Below are positions 1 to 11,986 of a stretch of 64,000 nucleotides of DNA, in pieces. The stretch covers positions 1,550,001 to 1,614,000 of the forward strand of contig NW_026944387.1 in assembly GCF_033439725.1 (NCBI RefSeq), given 5' to 3'. The stretch is from Neurospora tetraspora (lineage: Eukaryota; Ascomycota; Sordariomycetes; Sordariales; Sordariaceae). Within the stretch, counting starts at the first letter, position 1; every line of letters begins with the position of its first letter. Both the position numbers and the translations under genes were made by a program. Under the pieces are notes generated by a model, which did no database searches, had not been told where the DNA came from, and saw only the letters and a list, made by a program, of their open reading frames with translations.

Positions 1-2453
1 GCGCGAAGGGTGCGCGACATTGAACGGCGCCGACCAGTTCAAATGCACCGATTGTTCATCCATCGTGTTGCGCGCGGCTGTTGCACTTTTGAATGACGTT
101 GGGTTTGGATGTTTAAAACGGTGAGCGAAAATCGCGGGGCAGTGTCGCGGTGTTGAGCCAAGTTGCGGGATGTATTGGCTAGGGTGTTAGAGAGCGCTTG
201 GGTATATTATGGCGGTATTAGATATTATGTAGAGGTGACAGCAATGGGCTTGATGCAAACGGTGGTTGAGTTGTTGGAATTTTCTTTCACACAAGAAGCG
301 CGACAATTGCGAACGTTGATGATGATGGAAGAATCGCGGCGGATTTGCTCAGTCAGCAGAAGGGAAGATTGGTGAGCTGCGCAATTCGGAAGAAGCCTGA
401 AAGCTTCTTGGAGATTCCATCCACTCCAACCACAGATTCAACCAATCACAAGACCGTGTCGCTGTTACAGTAGTGATCATCTCCAACGGGCGCTGTCTCC
501 ATAACCGGAGGTACTTGACAATGTACATGCACATCTACGTAATGGGTGTAAGATATGATAAGCTCTCGATGTCCTGAGGTCTTATTCATCCAAGCAGCTC
601 CCTGGCTTGACGCGGGTGGCACAACCATCGAGGACTTATCATAAAGCTGAAGTGTGGTTCAGACCGAAGAGAAGTAGCAAAGATGAAGAGAGAGAACTTC
701 ATGATGAAAAAGATGGAAGAGATGGAATGGGATTGATGGCAGGCAACCTGCAAAGGGAAAGCGACGCTGACGGCATGATCTCCAGCGCTACCTTACCCCA
801 CCTCTAGGGTTGGCGGACAAAGTGGAGTCGAGGCCAGGGTAAGCAAGGTGGGGTCAGTGCTTGTCCCCGGCCTCGACCGATGCCACGACGGCGGGGAAGT
901 CTGGAAGCGAGTCGGCGAAATCTCCAACTGCAAAACGAGAGTCTCAAGAAGATCCGGATGGCGCCATGTCACCTCAACCACCGACCATCGGACCAGAAGG
1001 AGAAATCATCAAAATTTCTACCAGTCACCTTGAGCGAGCCGGATCCCGTTGACGGTTCACCGCCTCCGGACACGGGCCGCACAACATAAAGGCCAAGACG
1101 GCAATGTTGTCCCTCGGGATCGAGCCATGAAGAACATTGAATGATGTTCTCTTTTGGCAGAAGGCCATTTTACCGGACTGTCGTCTGAGTCCGTCCGCGG
1201 GGGCTCTGTAAAAACCATTTCTTTAGACGACGCTAACAGTCACTAAAACCGGACCGCCCGGATGCACTTAATGACCAGACTATACGTACGATAAGATTTC
1301 TAGCTTCAACATTGGTCTGAAGCTTATTCCCAAGACCCTCTCCAGCTTCCCAGGCTTTCCTGCAAGTCGTCTCACACCATCATGCTGCCGTTGTTATCCA
1401 TCTTGTTAGGAGAAATGGGTGTCCACGTGTCCAGGTCGACGGTACGCATCTGCATGTCGTCGACTCCAACTCGGTAGCTTTCCACTGGGATCAAAAAGGT
1501 CACCCACGTTGCAACACAGGGCCACCTTACTGGCACTCCGCCTTGATGACCTCCCGTCTGGCCATCTCGCCGCAGAGTCGCAGCATCCCGTCACAAAACC
1601 ACCTGTCACGGAGCACAAAGCCCCTAGAATAACCTCCGCGGGGGATACATGAACCACGGTTCACACAAGGTGATACGTATGTTGGAGTATTTTATATTAG
1701 CAATCCTTGGCTCGTCGGGTGGTGTTCTACCCCAACCTCCATCCCTCACGACCCCAATATCCAATACGCTCCAAGTCGCGCATCACTCCTCAACCAAACA
1801 CCTTATCTGATCCCAACAGTCAATCCAATGAGACTCTTTGTGTCGCACTGCTATCAAAGATAATCATCATGTCGATCCCCGCGGCTCGGATGGTTGACGC
1901 ACAGACAAGACAGATCAGCGGTACTGGTACCCAAAGTCAAACAGGGCGTCGAGCTTGAGACAAGTTACGCCTCCAAGATCCCCCCCGTCTTTGTTTAGTG
2001 TACGTCTCCTCACAACCCCACACTATCTTGCAATCCAGATGGCGGGTTCACCACCTTCATCATCCAGAGTACCATCACAGCTGTGACCTCCATGATAGTC
2101 GAACCGAGTTTCACAGCGTGTCAACGTCGCGGCTCACAAGTACCACTGGACACTCTTGGCGTCAGTATCTCTCAGAATAGTAACTGCCGCCGATCGAGAC
2201 TTTCCCCCTTGACCCTTGAACGGACCGATCCCAAGACCCCTCCCTCCCCACAACACTAGACGGCTATATCTACATGCATCATCCCTACTTTTGACCAAGA
2301 CCCTTGGCTTTTTTCCCTGCTCGGAGGAGGTGTTTTAAAAACTTTTCTTTCCTCCCCTACAAGAGCTCTATTTCTTCACATCGTTACCGACCCTTCATCT
2401 TGACGTACAAATAATCATCTCACTTTGCCTCTATACGACCGTATACGGGAACT
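1..2453. other. gene-less left flank and F-box gene leader
   Basis: No reading frame here has a convincing domain or composition; all are short and overlap on both strands. Base composition is ordinary and not RIP-like. The last 150 bases, upstream of the start codon at 2454, are C/T-rich, as is usual for leaders of filamentous fungal genes. Part of a gene lying mostly left of the window cannot be excluded. Confidence 0.5.
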
Positions 2454-4272
2454 ATGACACAAAACTCCAGCCTACCTACCGAGATCCGCCACAACGCCCT
2501 CCTTCAACTTCTTTCCAACTCGTTGGTCTTGAACCACACAACACCCTACCTGTCTTCCTACGATGTCTTGAATCTAGCAGCCACCTCGCGTACCTTCCGA
2601 TATATCGTCTACTCCACGCCCCATATCTTTAGCCGTTTGGACCTTACTACTGTCAGGAAGGCACAGTACATCGACGAGAAATCCGGTCGTGGTGGCGAGC
2701 CAGATGGAGACCAGACGGAAGACGAGTACACACTCCTCCCTATCGTCCCATGCCTAATCGAACGTCTGCTGACATGTTCATTCTCGGGACAGCGTCTACT
2801 CGGGCCAACTCCGTCGTATCTTTACCAGTCTTCGGTGCCTTGATATCCTTCGGCATGTCCAAGTCCTTTGCCTCGACGGACTCTCCGTCACCTCCGAGCT
2901 AGTCCACGAAATCCTCACCGAACCGACATACTCGGTCAAGATCCTCTCGATCCGTGATGTGGTGAACATGAACGAAGGGAAGCTCCGTGCTACCCTGCAA
3001 TATGCCTGTCGACCATCAAGACCTGAGGGGACACCGCGCTTGAAGGGCCTCTACGTTTTTGGGCCCAAGGACTCGGCACGCCCTGCCTTGACCAGCTCGG
3101 GAGCATCTACTCCGACCTCAACATGCTCATCGATCTCGTGGGACGCCGGTGCTGGTGGAGCTGATCAGGAGCCCGAGGCGTGGTATGCCAAACGCGGCGC
3201 TCAGTTCCCAGCCCTGGGTGGAAGTGGAAATGCTTCCAAATGGACACCATGGGCCTCCACACTCGTCGCATGCCACGGCATCATCGCCTTCGACGCCGTC
3301 CTCTGCACCGGGCCAAGACACCTAAACTCTCGCGCGTGGGGAACAGTGGACATCCAAGCGCTGAACGCCGCGGGCAATCCAGCATCAGCAGATGTCCCCA
3401 TCCACGCTGTCGCCACGCACAGCCTGGGCGGTTGTGCCGGCTGCGGCTCAGCTCCCGAGGGATGGACGATCTGGGGCGAGGAACCGCCGACAGAGCGTGA
3501 TCCCTACGAGAGAAGGGCAAGCGAAGGCGGCACGATGACAACGGATATCGGCCGGTTCCCATTGCTTGCGCCGCCGCCTATGCACTCGGTCAGCCTGAAA
3601 TCTGCCATGTGTCCGACCGGCCAGTCGGTCTATACCCGTCTTTCGCAGTTTAGGAGCAAGGGCGAACAGGCCCGATTCATCCCGCGCTGCTATGACTGCA
3701 TCCGTGATCGGTACTGCACGACCTGCAACAAGTGGTGGTGCGAGGCGTGTTACGTTGGACCTTGGGCGTCGGTTCCTGATGGTGAGGCTTCGCGAGCTAA
3801 GATGGCTGATCTTGTAAGTGGTTCCCATGTTCCCTGTTCCCTGGAGAGCAGTTTTTTTTCTCTCGGGACTATCTTTCCCAGATATGTCGCCTGAATGCAC
3901 AGTTCGCTAACCTCACTCCAACCCTAGGCCCGAGTATCCAAGAGTTGCTGGGAGTGCGGCATGAACGTAAGCCGATACCCCAAATCCAGTTCCCTAACAC
4001 CAGAATATCCCCTACTTACACTTCCTGTTGCCAGTGTCGCGACTGCATCAACGACACCCAAAGAATGTGCCAACGCTGCGGCGGAGGCTATTGTATGATT
4101 CATAACGAGGGTTCGAACCATACCACTGTGAGTTGCTCCCCTACCCATTTCTCCCGAAGGCCCCTTCCGGAAGTTTCGAGCGATATTTTGCTGACTTGAT
4201 ACCTTTTCTGCTCAGTGCGACTGGTGCTCCGCTAGAGGGAGGGCCGGTGTGAGACACCCTGAGCTCTACTAA
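2454..4272 (+). CDS. F-box-like protein with cysteine-rich zinc-binding tail
   Basis: Five exons can be joined: 2454-2725, 2793-3813, 3928-3966, 4035-4127 and 4216-4272, giving 493 residues. The introns (67, 114, 68 and 88 nt) use GTACAC, GTAAGT, GTAAGC and GTGAGT donors and AG acceptors; the first has a CTGAC branch site 18 nt before its acceptor. Residues ~6-60 begin LPTEIRHNALLQLL and continue through YDVLNLAATSRTFRYIV, the pattern of an F-box that would bind Skp1 in an SCF ubiquitin ligase. The last ~80 residues are cysteine-rich with repeated CxxC pairs (CYDCIRD, CTTCNKWWCEAC, CWECGMNCRDC, CQRCGGGYC, CDWC) and probably bind several zinc ions. Between them lies a low-similarity region that could recognise substrate. 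The start ATG has A at -3. I do not recognise a named orthologue. The F-box assignment is by pattern; the intron chain is internally consistent because every join keeps the frame and extends the cysteine pattern. Confidence 0.8.
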
Positions 4273-7200
4273 CTGCACAGTCGCTTCACCCTCATGCGAC
4301 ATCACGGCGTGAAGTCGGTGTCCTGGGTAGGCAGAAGGTGGAAGTTTTCTCGATGAGTTGGGCTTCCGGTTGGTTGACGTCGAGGACGCATCTCTTCTGG
4401 TTTGTTTTGTTTGCTGCTAGTTTTGGGTTTTTTTGTCGGTTTGATGTAGTGATACCCTGATGTTTCGGCGTTTTGCGTTTAGGTTGGTCTGATGAATTTT
4501 CTCTTTTCGGGAGTCTGGAGCTTCGAGGACAACTCACCTCTGTTCATGGATACCATGCTGTATATACCTTATCCAAGTCTCCCATCTTCAAACAAAGTGT
4601 CGTTTATGGCACAGTTCGTTGCATGTTTTCGCGTGACGTGTGCGTGTTGCAAACTTGGGTGCACCATAACTAATAATAAACAGTGGACAGTGGACATGCA
4701 CTCGGCAACCACGGAAGCCATGGCATCCGGGATCTCCGCCAGTCCCGGGCCGTCAATCGCTGCGGCTCTTTTCCCACGTGTCGTTGTAGAGGTACGACTC
4801 CAGGTAGGCACGTATACAAACTTTAAAATATGTACCCTTTCCCTTCAGCCCTGCCAGGGCTCTTCTTTCGGTCCGTTCGGGGTTTCCGGGATCATTTCTA
4901 TAGTGTACATTCTAATTACGTACTACCGGTTGATGCGTGTTGAAGATCCGCTCCCGTGGATCCGGAACGGAGACAAACCCGACGCACGGTCGCCCGGCTC
5001 GTAGGGTGAGAAGTCTCGAACAACCAAGGGGGTCCATTCTGACCAATCAGCGATGGACAATAATCTTAAAATGGCAGGTTGGCAAATGGCACCTCGGTGA
5101 TGAACACATGCAGAACCGACACCCCGTAATTAATAAACATGCTTGAGACTTAGATCTCGAAAGTCTAAAATCATGCCGAGGTTGCACGGTAATCAAGGTC
5201 CGGTCATTCAATCTATCCGTTGTGAATCCATTCAATCGGTAACGAAAATCATTCCAGCGGGATGGCTCAGCGGGGTGGGTGGCACATGGCATCAGGAAAC
5301 CTCCCTCGGACAAAGAGATGTTTCCATTTCCCGAACGTCTGGACACCTCAGTCCTCACCCAGGAAAGGCCAAGACAATCCCAAAATCTCACGGCACGGCA
5401 TCCCCCAAATTTATCGGAATGTCAATCAATCAATCAATCAAATCCCGCGCTTGCTCGTGCACAACACAGCTTGACAAAAATGGATGCCCAGAAAACGCCA
5501 GGGACGGGAATGCCCGCACTTACATGATGACATGACGACGGGATGGGGGCTGCATCCATCCTGTCGGCCCATCGGCTGGCTGGCTGGCCCGTTGCATTTG
5601 GCCGCGACCGACACTGGAAATCGAATACCTAATCTGGAATTTGCGAGATCTGGGCAAAAAAACAGCTTCAGGTTTTTAAAGCACTATCACACATCACTCA
5701 AGGAGGCAAAAGGAGAAGACCAAGCAGTGAATCTGGGCTGAACTGAACAGAACTGACCGCCGCTGCGACCGAAGCGCACTGCATCATCATCACCGCTCCG
5801 GTAGAACGCAAGGAAAACGGGAAAATGCCCTGGCAAGTTCCGCTTCCCCCCTTGACTTGATCAGATCAGATCAGACAATTCGGTGATCTGATGGGTCGAG
5901 ATCAATTCCAACTGAACCCAGCACTCCCAGCTTCTTGGTTCGGACAAGAACTCAAGACCGATTGATGGATCTGTCAATTGTTCTCCGTGTTCTTCCAGAA
6001 CACCGCCAACAAGCGAACAGGAACAGCGAACAGGGAGCAAATCCCAGAATGAGAGAGGTCCAGTGCCTGGATGCTTAACCTTAAACCGCCCCTGTATTTC
6101 CGCTGAGTCACCATGGAGTTTTCAGTTGGCGAGATTGGTGGTGTCCACTTGCGGTTCTTTCTGGAGTTTTGGGGGGCAGGGGGCCATGGAGGCGTGCTGG
6201 CGTGCTTGGACTGGACTCCTCTGGGAGGCGCTCATTTTAGGATTTGTGGATTTGTGGAAACTGGGAACTGGGTAGAATCCGTGACCGAAAGGATTGGAAA
6301 AGGGTGATCCTTTCGTTTGTTCCAGGTTGTTCAAGTCGTGCAGAGTGAGGCATGATGCAAGAAAAAAAAGTCAGTGTTCGTCATTCATTCTCCGTCTTTG
6401 AGACCGCCAAGTTGTCTCAAGTTGTGCAAGAGCCCGCCCAGCGCCGCCCGGAAGGAACAGGCACAAAGCGGGCGAGGGTTCGGGGTTAAAGAGCCGCCCG
6501 GGCAGGGGCTGCCCCCGGTAGGGATCGCCGTTGGACGGGTGGGCGGGTTCCGGCAGTTGTGGGTCCCCATTGCACAAACTTTATGCACAGCGAATGTACG
6601 CCATTCATAAGCTTAAATCCTGTGGATTGGCGCGCCCCCGGATCTTCGACATCCGTTGTCCACTTCCCCAGATGGCGCTGATGGACAGAACCAAAACCGT
6701 GACGACAGAACAGTCTCACTTATTCGGTCGACCGTGACCCTTTCCGACCGGAAAACCGGCACAAGGAACAAGCTTTCATTATCACAGCTGACACCGTTAT
6801 ATCTGCAACAGTTTACACGGCTCGTGGTGTTTGGGTTCTATCCATATCACTTTCGGCTGATTCCCTTTCTTTTCTCCCGACAGAGAGATACTCCGACCTG
6901 GTCAACAGAAAAGGGGAGAGAGAAGAACAGTTCTAGCGGACTTCTTTTACCGCCTCCATCACCGAGACATCATGCTCAAAAGATCTACAATCGAACCGGA
7001 CTGGCCATGACTTCACAAGCCCCCCATGTCCGTTCTCGGGACATCACAAATCTATGAACTGAGATCCGTTCGGGTTGGTACCTTGGCTATCGATGCCCGG
7101 GTGGCGCCCCGGAGCGGTGCCAGCATGGGCCTCGGATTTGGTCTCTGCCCAGATTGCCCAGAATGCATTGCCAGATTCGACGACCTTCCCTTGTTGTTAA

Positions 7201-7604
7201 TTCCGTTTGTGCAACACTAGTGCATTTCAGTTAGGGGAGGGCCCCATGGCCCCCATCATCCCCATCACCTAGCCCACCCCCCGGCCCCCGGTCCCCGGTG
7301 CTCATCACCAACCTGAACGGGGTCTCGGGCTTGTTGGTTTTGCCGCCAGTCTGACCCCAGTGAAGAATAATGAAAGGGATTTGTGCAGATGCCTCGGGTA
7401 TTGAGGCTTATGTTGGCCGATGGCCCCCTACGGCTCCAAGAGTACAAAAATACAAAACCTTCGCTGATCCTCCTCTCGGAAACCATTCTGATATTCCCAA
7501 TCCAGTCAACCGACTTACAACAGCCATCCCCTTCAGGCTTCCCCCGTCAACCAACCCCTGGTATTTCAGACTATACCAGTTCAGGTTCAGAACATTAGAC
7601 AACA
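4273..7604. other. gene-poor intergenic region
   Basis: No credible gene was seen between the F-box gene and the transporter. Small simple repeats occur: a CAAT run near 5425-5442, GGCTGGCTGGCTGG near 5575 and a GATCA run near 5860-5873. The final kilobase is the likely promoter and leader of the transporter gene. No tRNA or 5S gene was recognised. Confidence 0.5.
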
Positions 7605-9275
7605 ATGGCGGACTCAAAGGCACAAACACCACGGGATTCCGGCACCTTCGACAAGGAGAAGCCGCTCGACTTTGATGTGGAAAAGGGTCAACAATCAGAT
7701 CTCGATGGCGCAACAATCCAAGCTCATTCGGAACGGGGTGTATCAGCCGGCAGTGATGGAGTCACCGGAGATAAGGAGACGGAGCAGGATCCCAACATCG
7801 TCGACTGGGACGGACCCGATGACCAGGAGAACCCCATGAACTGGCCCGACAAGAAGAAGTGGCTCAACGTTGGCGTCCTTTCCGTCCTTACCATCCTTAC
7901 GTGAGTCCCCTTTTTCTCTTCCCTCTCTAACCTTACCCAGTGACCCCACAGCCCAGAACTAACATGCCCCCCCCTATTCAGTCCCCTGGGCTCATCCATG
8001 TTCGCCCCCGGTATCCCGAAGATCTTGAACGAATTCCATGAGACATCTTCCATCACGGCCACCTTCCTGGTATCCATCTACATCCTCGGCTTCGCCTTTG
8101 GTCCCCTCCTGGTCGCCCCCCTCAGTGAGATGTACGGCCGTAGGCCCCTGTACAACTTCGGCAACATCCTCTTCACCATCTTCACCGTCGGCACCGCCCT
8201 CAGCAAGAACACGGGCATGCTCCTCGCCTTCCGTTTCCTCATGGGTCTTGCCGGTTCCGTGCCCATCACCATCGGCTCCGGCTCCATCGCCGACGTCATG
8301 ACGCTCGAGAACCGCGGCAAGGCCATGTCGCTCTGGGCCCTCGGCCCCATGCTCGGCCCCTGCATCGGTCCCATCGCCGGTGGCTACCTCGAACGCGCGG
8401 CCGGCTGGCGCTGGGTCTTCTGGCTGATCACCATCATCGGCGGCTGCCTTATCCCTTTCTCCTTCCTCTGCCTGCGCGAGACCTACGCGCCCGTCCTCCT
8501 CGAGCGCAAGGCCGCCCGCCTCCGCAAGGAGACCGGCAACCCCAACCTGCGCTCCAAGCTGGCCAGCAAGGTGTCGGCGGCCGAGACCTTCAAGACCGCC
8601 ATCGCCCGTCCCATGAAGCTGCTCATCTTCGAGCCCGTCATCACCCTCATGTCGCTTTACGTCGCCATCACCTACGGCATCCTGTACATGATGTTCACCA
8701 CCTTCACCTTTGTGTACTCTGAGCACTACGGCTTCGACGAGGGCAGCATCGGCCTGGCCTACCTGCCCACTGGGCTTGGCATGTTCATTGGCGTTTCAAC
8801 TTTTGGTTATCTCTCCGACAAGATCGTCAGGGACCGCCAGGCCAAGGGCCTCGTGCACCGCCCCGAGGTCCGCCTGATCCCCTGGTTCACCATCCCTTGC
8901 GGTCTGCTTCTTGTCGCTGGCTTGTTTATTTACGGCTGGACCGTCCAGGAGCACGTCCACTGGATCGTGCCCATGCTCGGTGTTCTCATCTTCTGCGGCT
9001 CGCTCATGGGCATCATGATGTCGGTCCAGTCGTACCTGCTCGAGGCTTTCCTGACGCAGGCCGCCAGTGTTACCGCTGCGCTTGCCGTCCTGCGTTCGCT
9101 CCTGGGTGCCCTCCTCCCGCTTGGTGCCCTTGATCTGTACCAGAGCAAACTCCATTTCGGCTGGGGTAACTCGCTTTTGGGCTTCATTGCCTTGGCGTTG
9201 GTGCCTATTCCATTCGTTTTCTACGTTTATGGCGAGAGGTTGAGGAAGAAGAGCCGCTTCAACAAGGCCAACTAG
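7605..9275 (+). CDS. MFS multidrug/polyamine-type exporter (DHA1 family)
   Basis: Exons 7605-7900 and 7982-9275, separated by an 81-nt intron (GTGAGT donor, TTCAG acceptor), encode 529 residues. The first ~85 residues are an acidic, Gln/Asp-rich cytosolic tail ending in [15 protein letters not shown], a typical lead-in of fungal 12-helix drug:proton antiporters. Family motifs follow in order: [11 protein letters not shown] (motif A region between TM2 and TM3), [18 protein letters not shown] (motif B, TM4) and [15 protein letters not shown] (motif C, TM5), the last being diagnostic of exporters. The second half has a further six hydrophobic segments and ends in a basic tail. The expected role is proton-driven export of drugs, polyamines or organic compounds across the plasma membrane; the substrate cannot be read from sequence. 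Codons strongly favour C in third position, more than in neighbouring genes, which in this group suggests high expression. The start ATG (CAACAATGG) is the first in frame. Confidence 0.93.
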
Positions 9276-11986
9276 GTAGATACCCAAATGGGATATGTTG
9301 GGGTTGTTTTTTTTTGGAAAGCAAAGAGTTGGATCAAAAGTTGGAGACCAAGAAGTGAGGAGAGCGTTGCATTTTCTTGCCGGAGTTTTGGGCTTTGAAA
9401 TTTCGCATGATATCGATACTATAGAGCGATCACTGATAGAGATCGCATACATTGCATGGCGTTTTGGGTACCTAATATCTGCATTGCAAGATAGTTAGAA
9501 GCAGCAACCGTGGGTTGCGAGCTCAGAGTTATGTTTTGATGGGAAGATTTGTATGAGATAGGAAGATGTGATGGATGATGCGAATGCAAATTATCTCAAC
9601 TCACCTATGCCGTCTTTGATAGTCATGGTAATAAAAGTGTGATCTCTACATCTGTTTGTTCTGTTCAGTGGTGAGAGCCTGGAAGTAGTGGTCCATCAGT
9701 AGCTGTTCAGGGTAAGGAAATGAAGGTGATTACCATAATTTTACGGACATGTGTCGATAACCAAGTCTACTTAGTAAGTCAACGCCAAGATATGTATTGT
9801 AGAGGTAAATTTCCGCTCTTGTTCCTACACCCTTATTTGAAGACTGTAACAATTATCAGAGTCGTCTGAAAATCGAAAGTCTTTCTCGAAACCGTCATGA
9901 TTGAGGCCGCCTTGCTTGTGCGTTCAATGTGAGCAAGCGCTTCAAACCTTGCTCGGGTTAGATGGAGGCCCTATCTGACAGCTGCCCCTTTTTGTGTGTG
10001 GATGGCTAGGTCCGGTGTTATTAGATTTCACGCCGTGATACTTGCTGGAATCTGCTCAATTGTTGAAGTTGTCGAAGGTTGTAAAGAACAAACCTGTAGA
10101 CATGCGTCATACGTCATCGCGGCATGTGACATGAATCCATTCATCGACGAATCGTACCTGCGCATGCAGAGCAACCAACGGAATAGGAACTTTGTGTTTG
10201 GACATCTGTTGACGAATTGGAGTGGGCAAAAAAGGGGTCCAGAAGACAAGAGGGATCACGAAGCGTGTCTGTCGGTTGTTTCTATCCAAGAGAAAAGAGA
10301 CACATAACAGCGATGCGTCTAAGTCATCCATGTAAGGTCTCCCCTGCTGTTGGGAGCGGATACCGTTTGTTCCAGGCACCGGGGAGAAGCTGTTCTCCAC
10401 CATTGGAAGCATGGTGGACATGGCCGAGGTAAACGAACCAAGTGTCGGTTGGACGTTGACAGACGAAGTAGAGCATGAGGTGTTAGATAAGCGATGCTTT
10501 GCTAAAAGGAGATTATTGATAGCAGCAGTGATAATTGTCAGATTCCAGCTTGATAATGTGGTTGCGCGTAGGGCTGAGAACCGGGAAGGGTGGTAACTCG
10601 GCGCGGTGCGCGGGGTTCCATATGAATGACATGATCCGGAGCCGGGGTTTGACTGGGGAGCCGACTGAGTGTTCCATTCAAGTCACGCCCAAATGTGTAC
10701 GTACCGGCACCGCAGCAGAGTGTGGTGAGAGTGGACTTGGTGTGGAACAGAGAAGCTGGAAGCTAACGGAATGTCTGCGAATGTCTGGAAGCAATCAGGG
10801 TCTTGGCGATTGGTTGCTTCGGAGTAAAGTGATTGCCATCATTGTACGACGAGAACGGTGTGGGCGATGAAAATATATTCCTCAAAAAAAAACAAGTCAT
10901 GGCATTTGCATGGCGGGGCAATGACACATGCAATTGTTGCAACGGTTCAGAGATGGTGTCTTTGTGTTGACAAGGGAGATGTACAGGCACAATTGTCTAA
11001 AGTGCACGGGCCATTTGATCCCCACGCCGAGAACTGCCCCACTGAGATCCTAGCTTTAACCAATCCGAGAAGCGGACTAATTTTTTCCTGGCGGGGAGGG
11101 AGTCAAAAATTTGGCATCATCACTTTTCGAATTCTGAGGTGCTCGGGCTTGCACTTGCTGCTGTTGTTCTGCCTGCCCCGGCCGCAGCTCTTTGCACTCT
11201 TGCCGAGACCGAACCTGGAACCGTACCTTGACGCACTTCTGCCAGTGGCGTCAAACCTGAACCCTCTTCCATCGACACGACTCGGATCCGAGGCCATCTC
11301 GAACTCGCTTACCTTCCTTCCCTGAGCTCTTGACAGGTCGAACTCAGCTTCCGCTCAGGTCCAGTGTCACTTATAGGTTCGTCCGCCATCGTTGCCTTGT
11401 ATCTTTCCTCACCCAAACCAATGGCAACCTAGAAGGGTTCGCATTGCTGCCCCCCTTCCTTCAAACACCTCGCGCAGCTCCGTATGCCACCTCTACGTTT
11501 GCCTCGTCCGCCTTTCACCACCGTCTTAATTAAACCTCTTTCTTGTAACCATTCTAACTCAACACTGATACAAACAGAAGAGGAACAGCAAAACGGCGTC
11601 TCGCATTATACCCACCTAGCTTGGCTGCTTCCATCCATCTTACGATTCGAGAATTGAAAAGGGACCCACGTCGAAATTCTTTGCTAGAACCCATCGGAGC
11701 TTCAAACATAACCCGGCCACCGTCTTTCATTCACAACTGCTCGGCGTTTGGAAATTGGAGCTTTGCGATATCTCAGCTCTCGGTCAGCTCTCGGTCAGCT
11801 TCTCGTCACTTCAACCTTGCTGTCCTCTGCTGCCTCTTCCCGGACCTGCCACTCGACCACCCGCATCCCCGACCTGCGCTTCCGGTCTGCTTTTCCACTT
11901 GGCTTCGCCTTCTTTTGTCGGCCCCGTTCGTCAGCTCTACCGCCTGTCACAACAAGTGAAGCAGACAATTCCCACGTTCCGCAGTC
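9276..11986. other. intergenic region with long C/T-rich leader
   Basis: This holds the 3' flank of the transporter gene and, from about 11.1 kb, a C/T-rich stretch that is probably promoter and 5' leader of the BTB gene. Frames seen here are short and lack domain-like composition. A short imperfect repeat of AGCTCTCGGTC lies near 11772-11795. No RNA gene was recognised. Confidence 0.5.

Noticed and set aside
7992-8726. 244-codon minus-strand frame inside the transporter gene
   Set aside because: Shadow of the strongly C-ending codon usage on the plus strand; Asp/Glu/Gly/His-rich nonsense protein.
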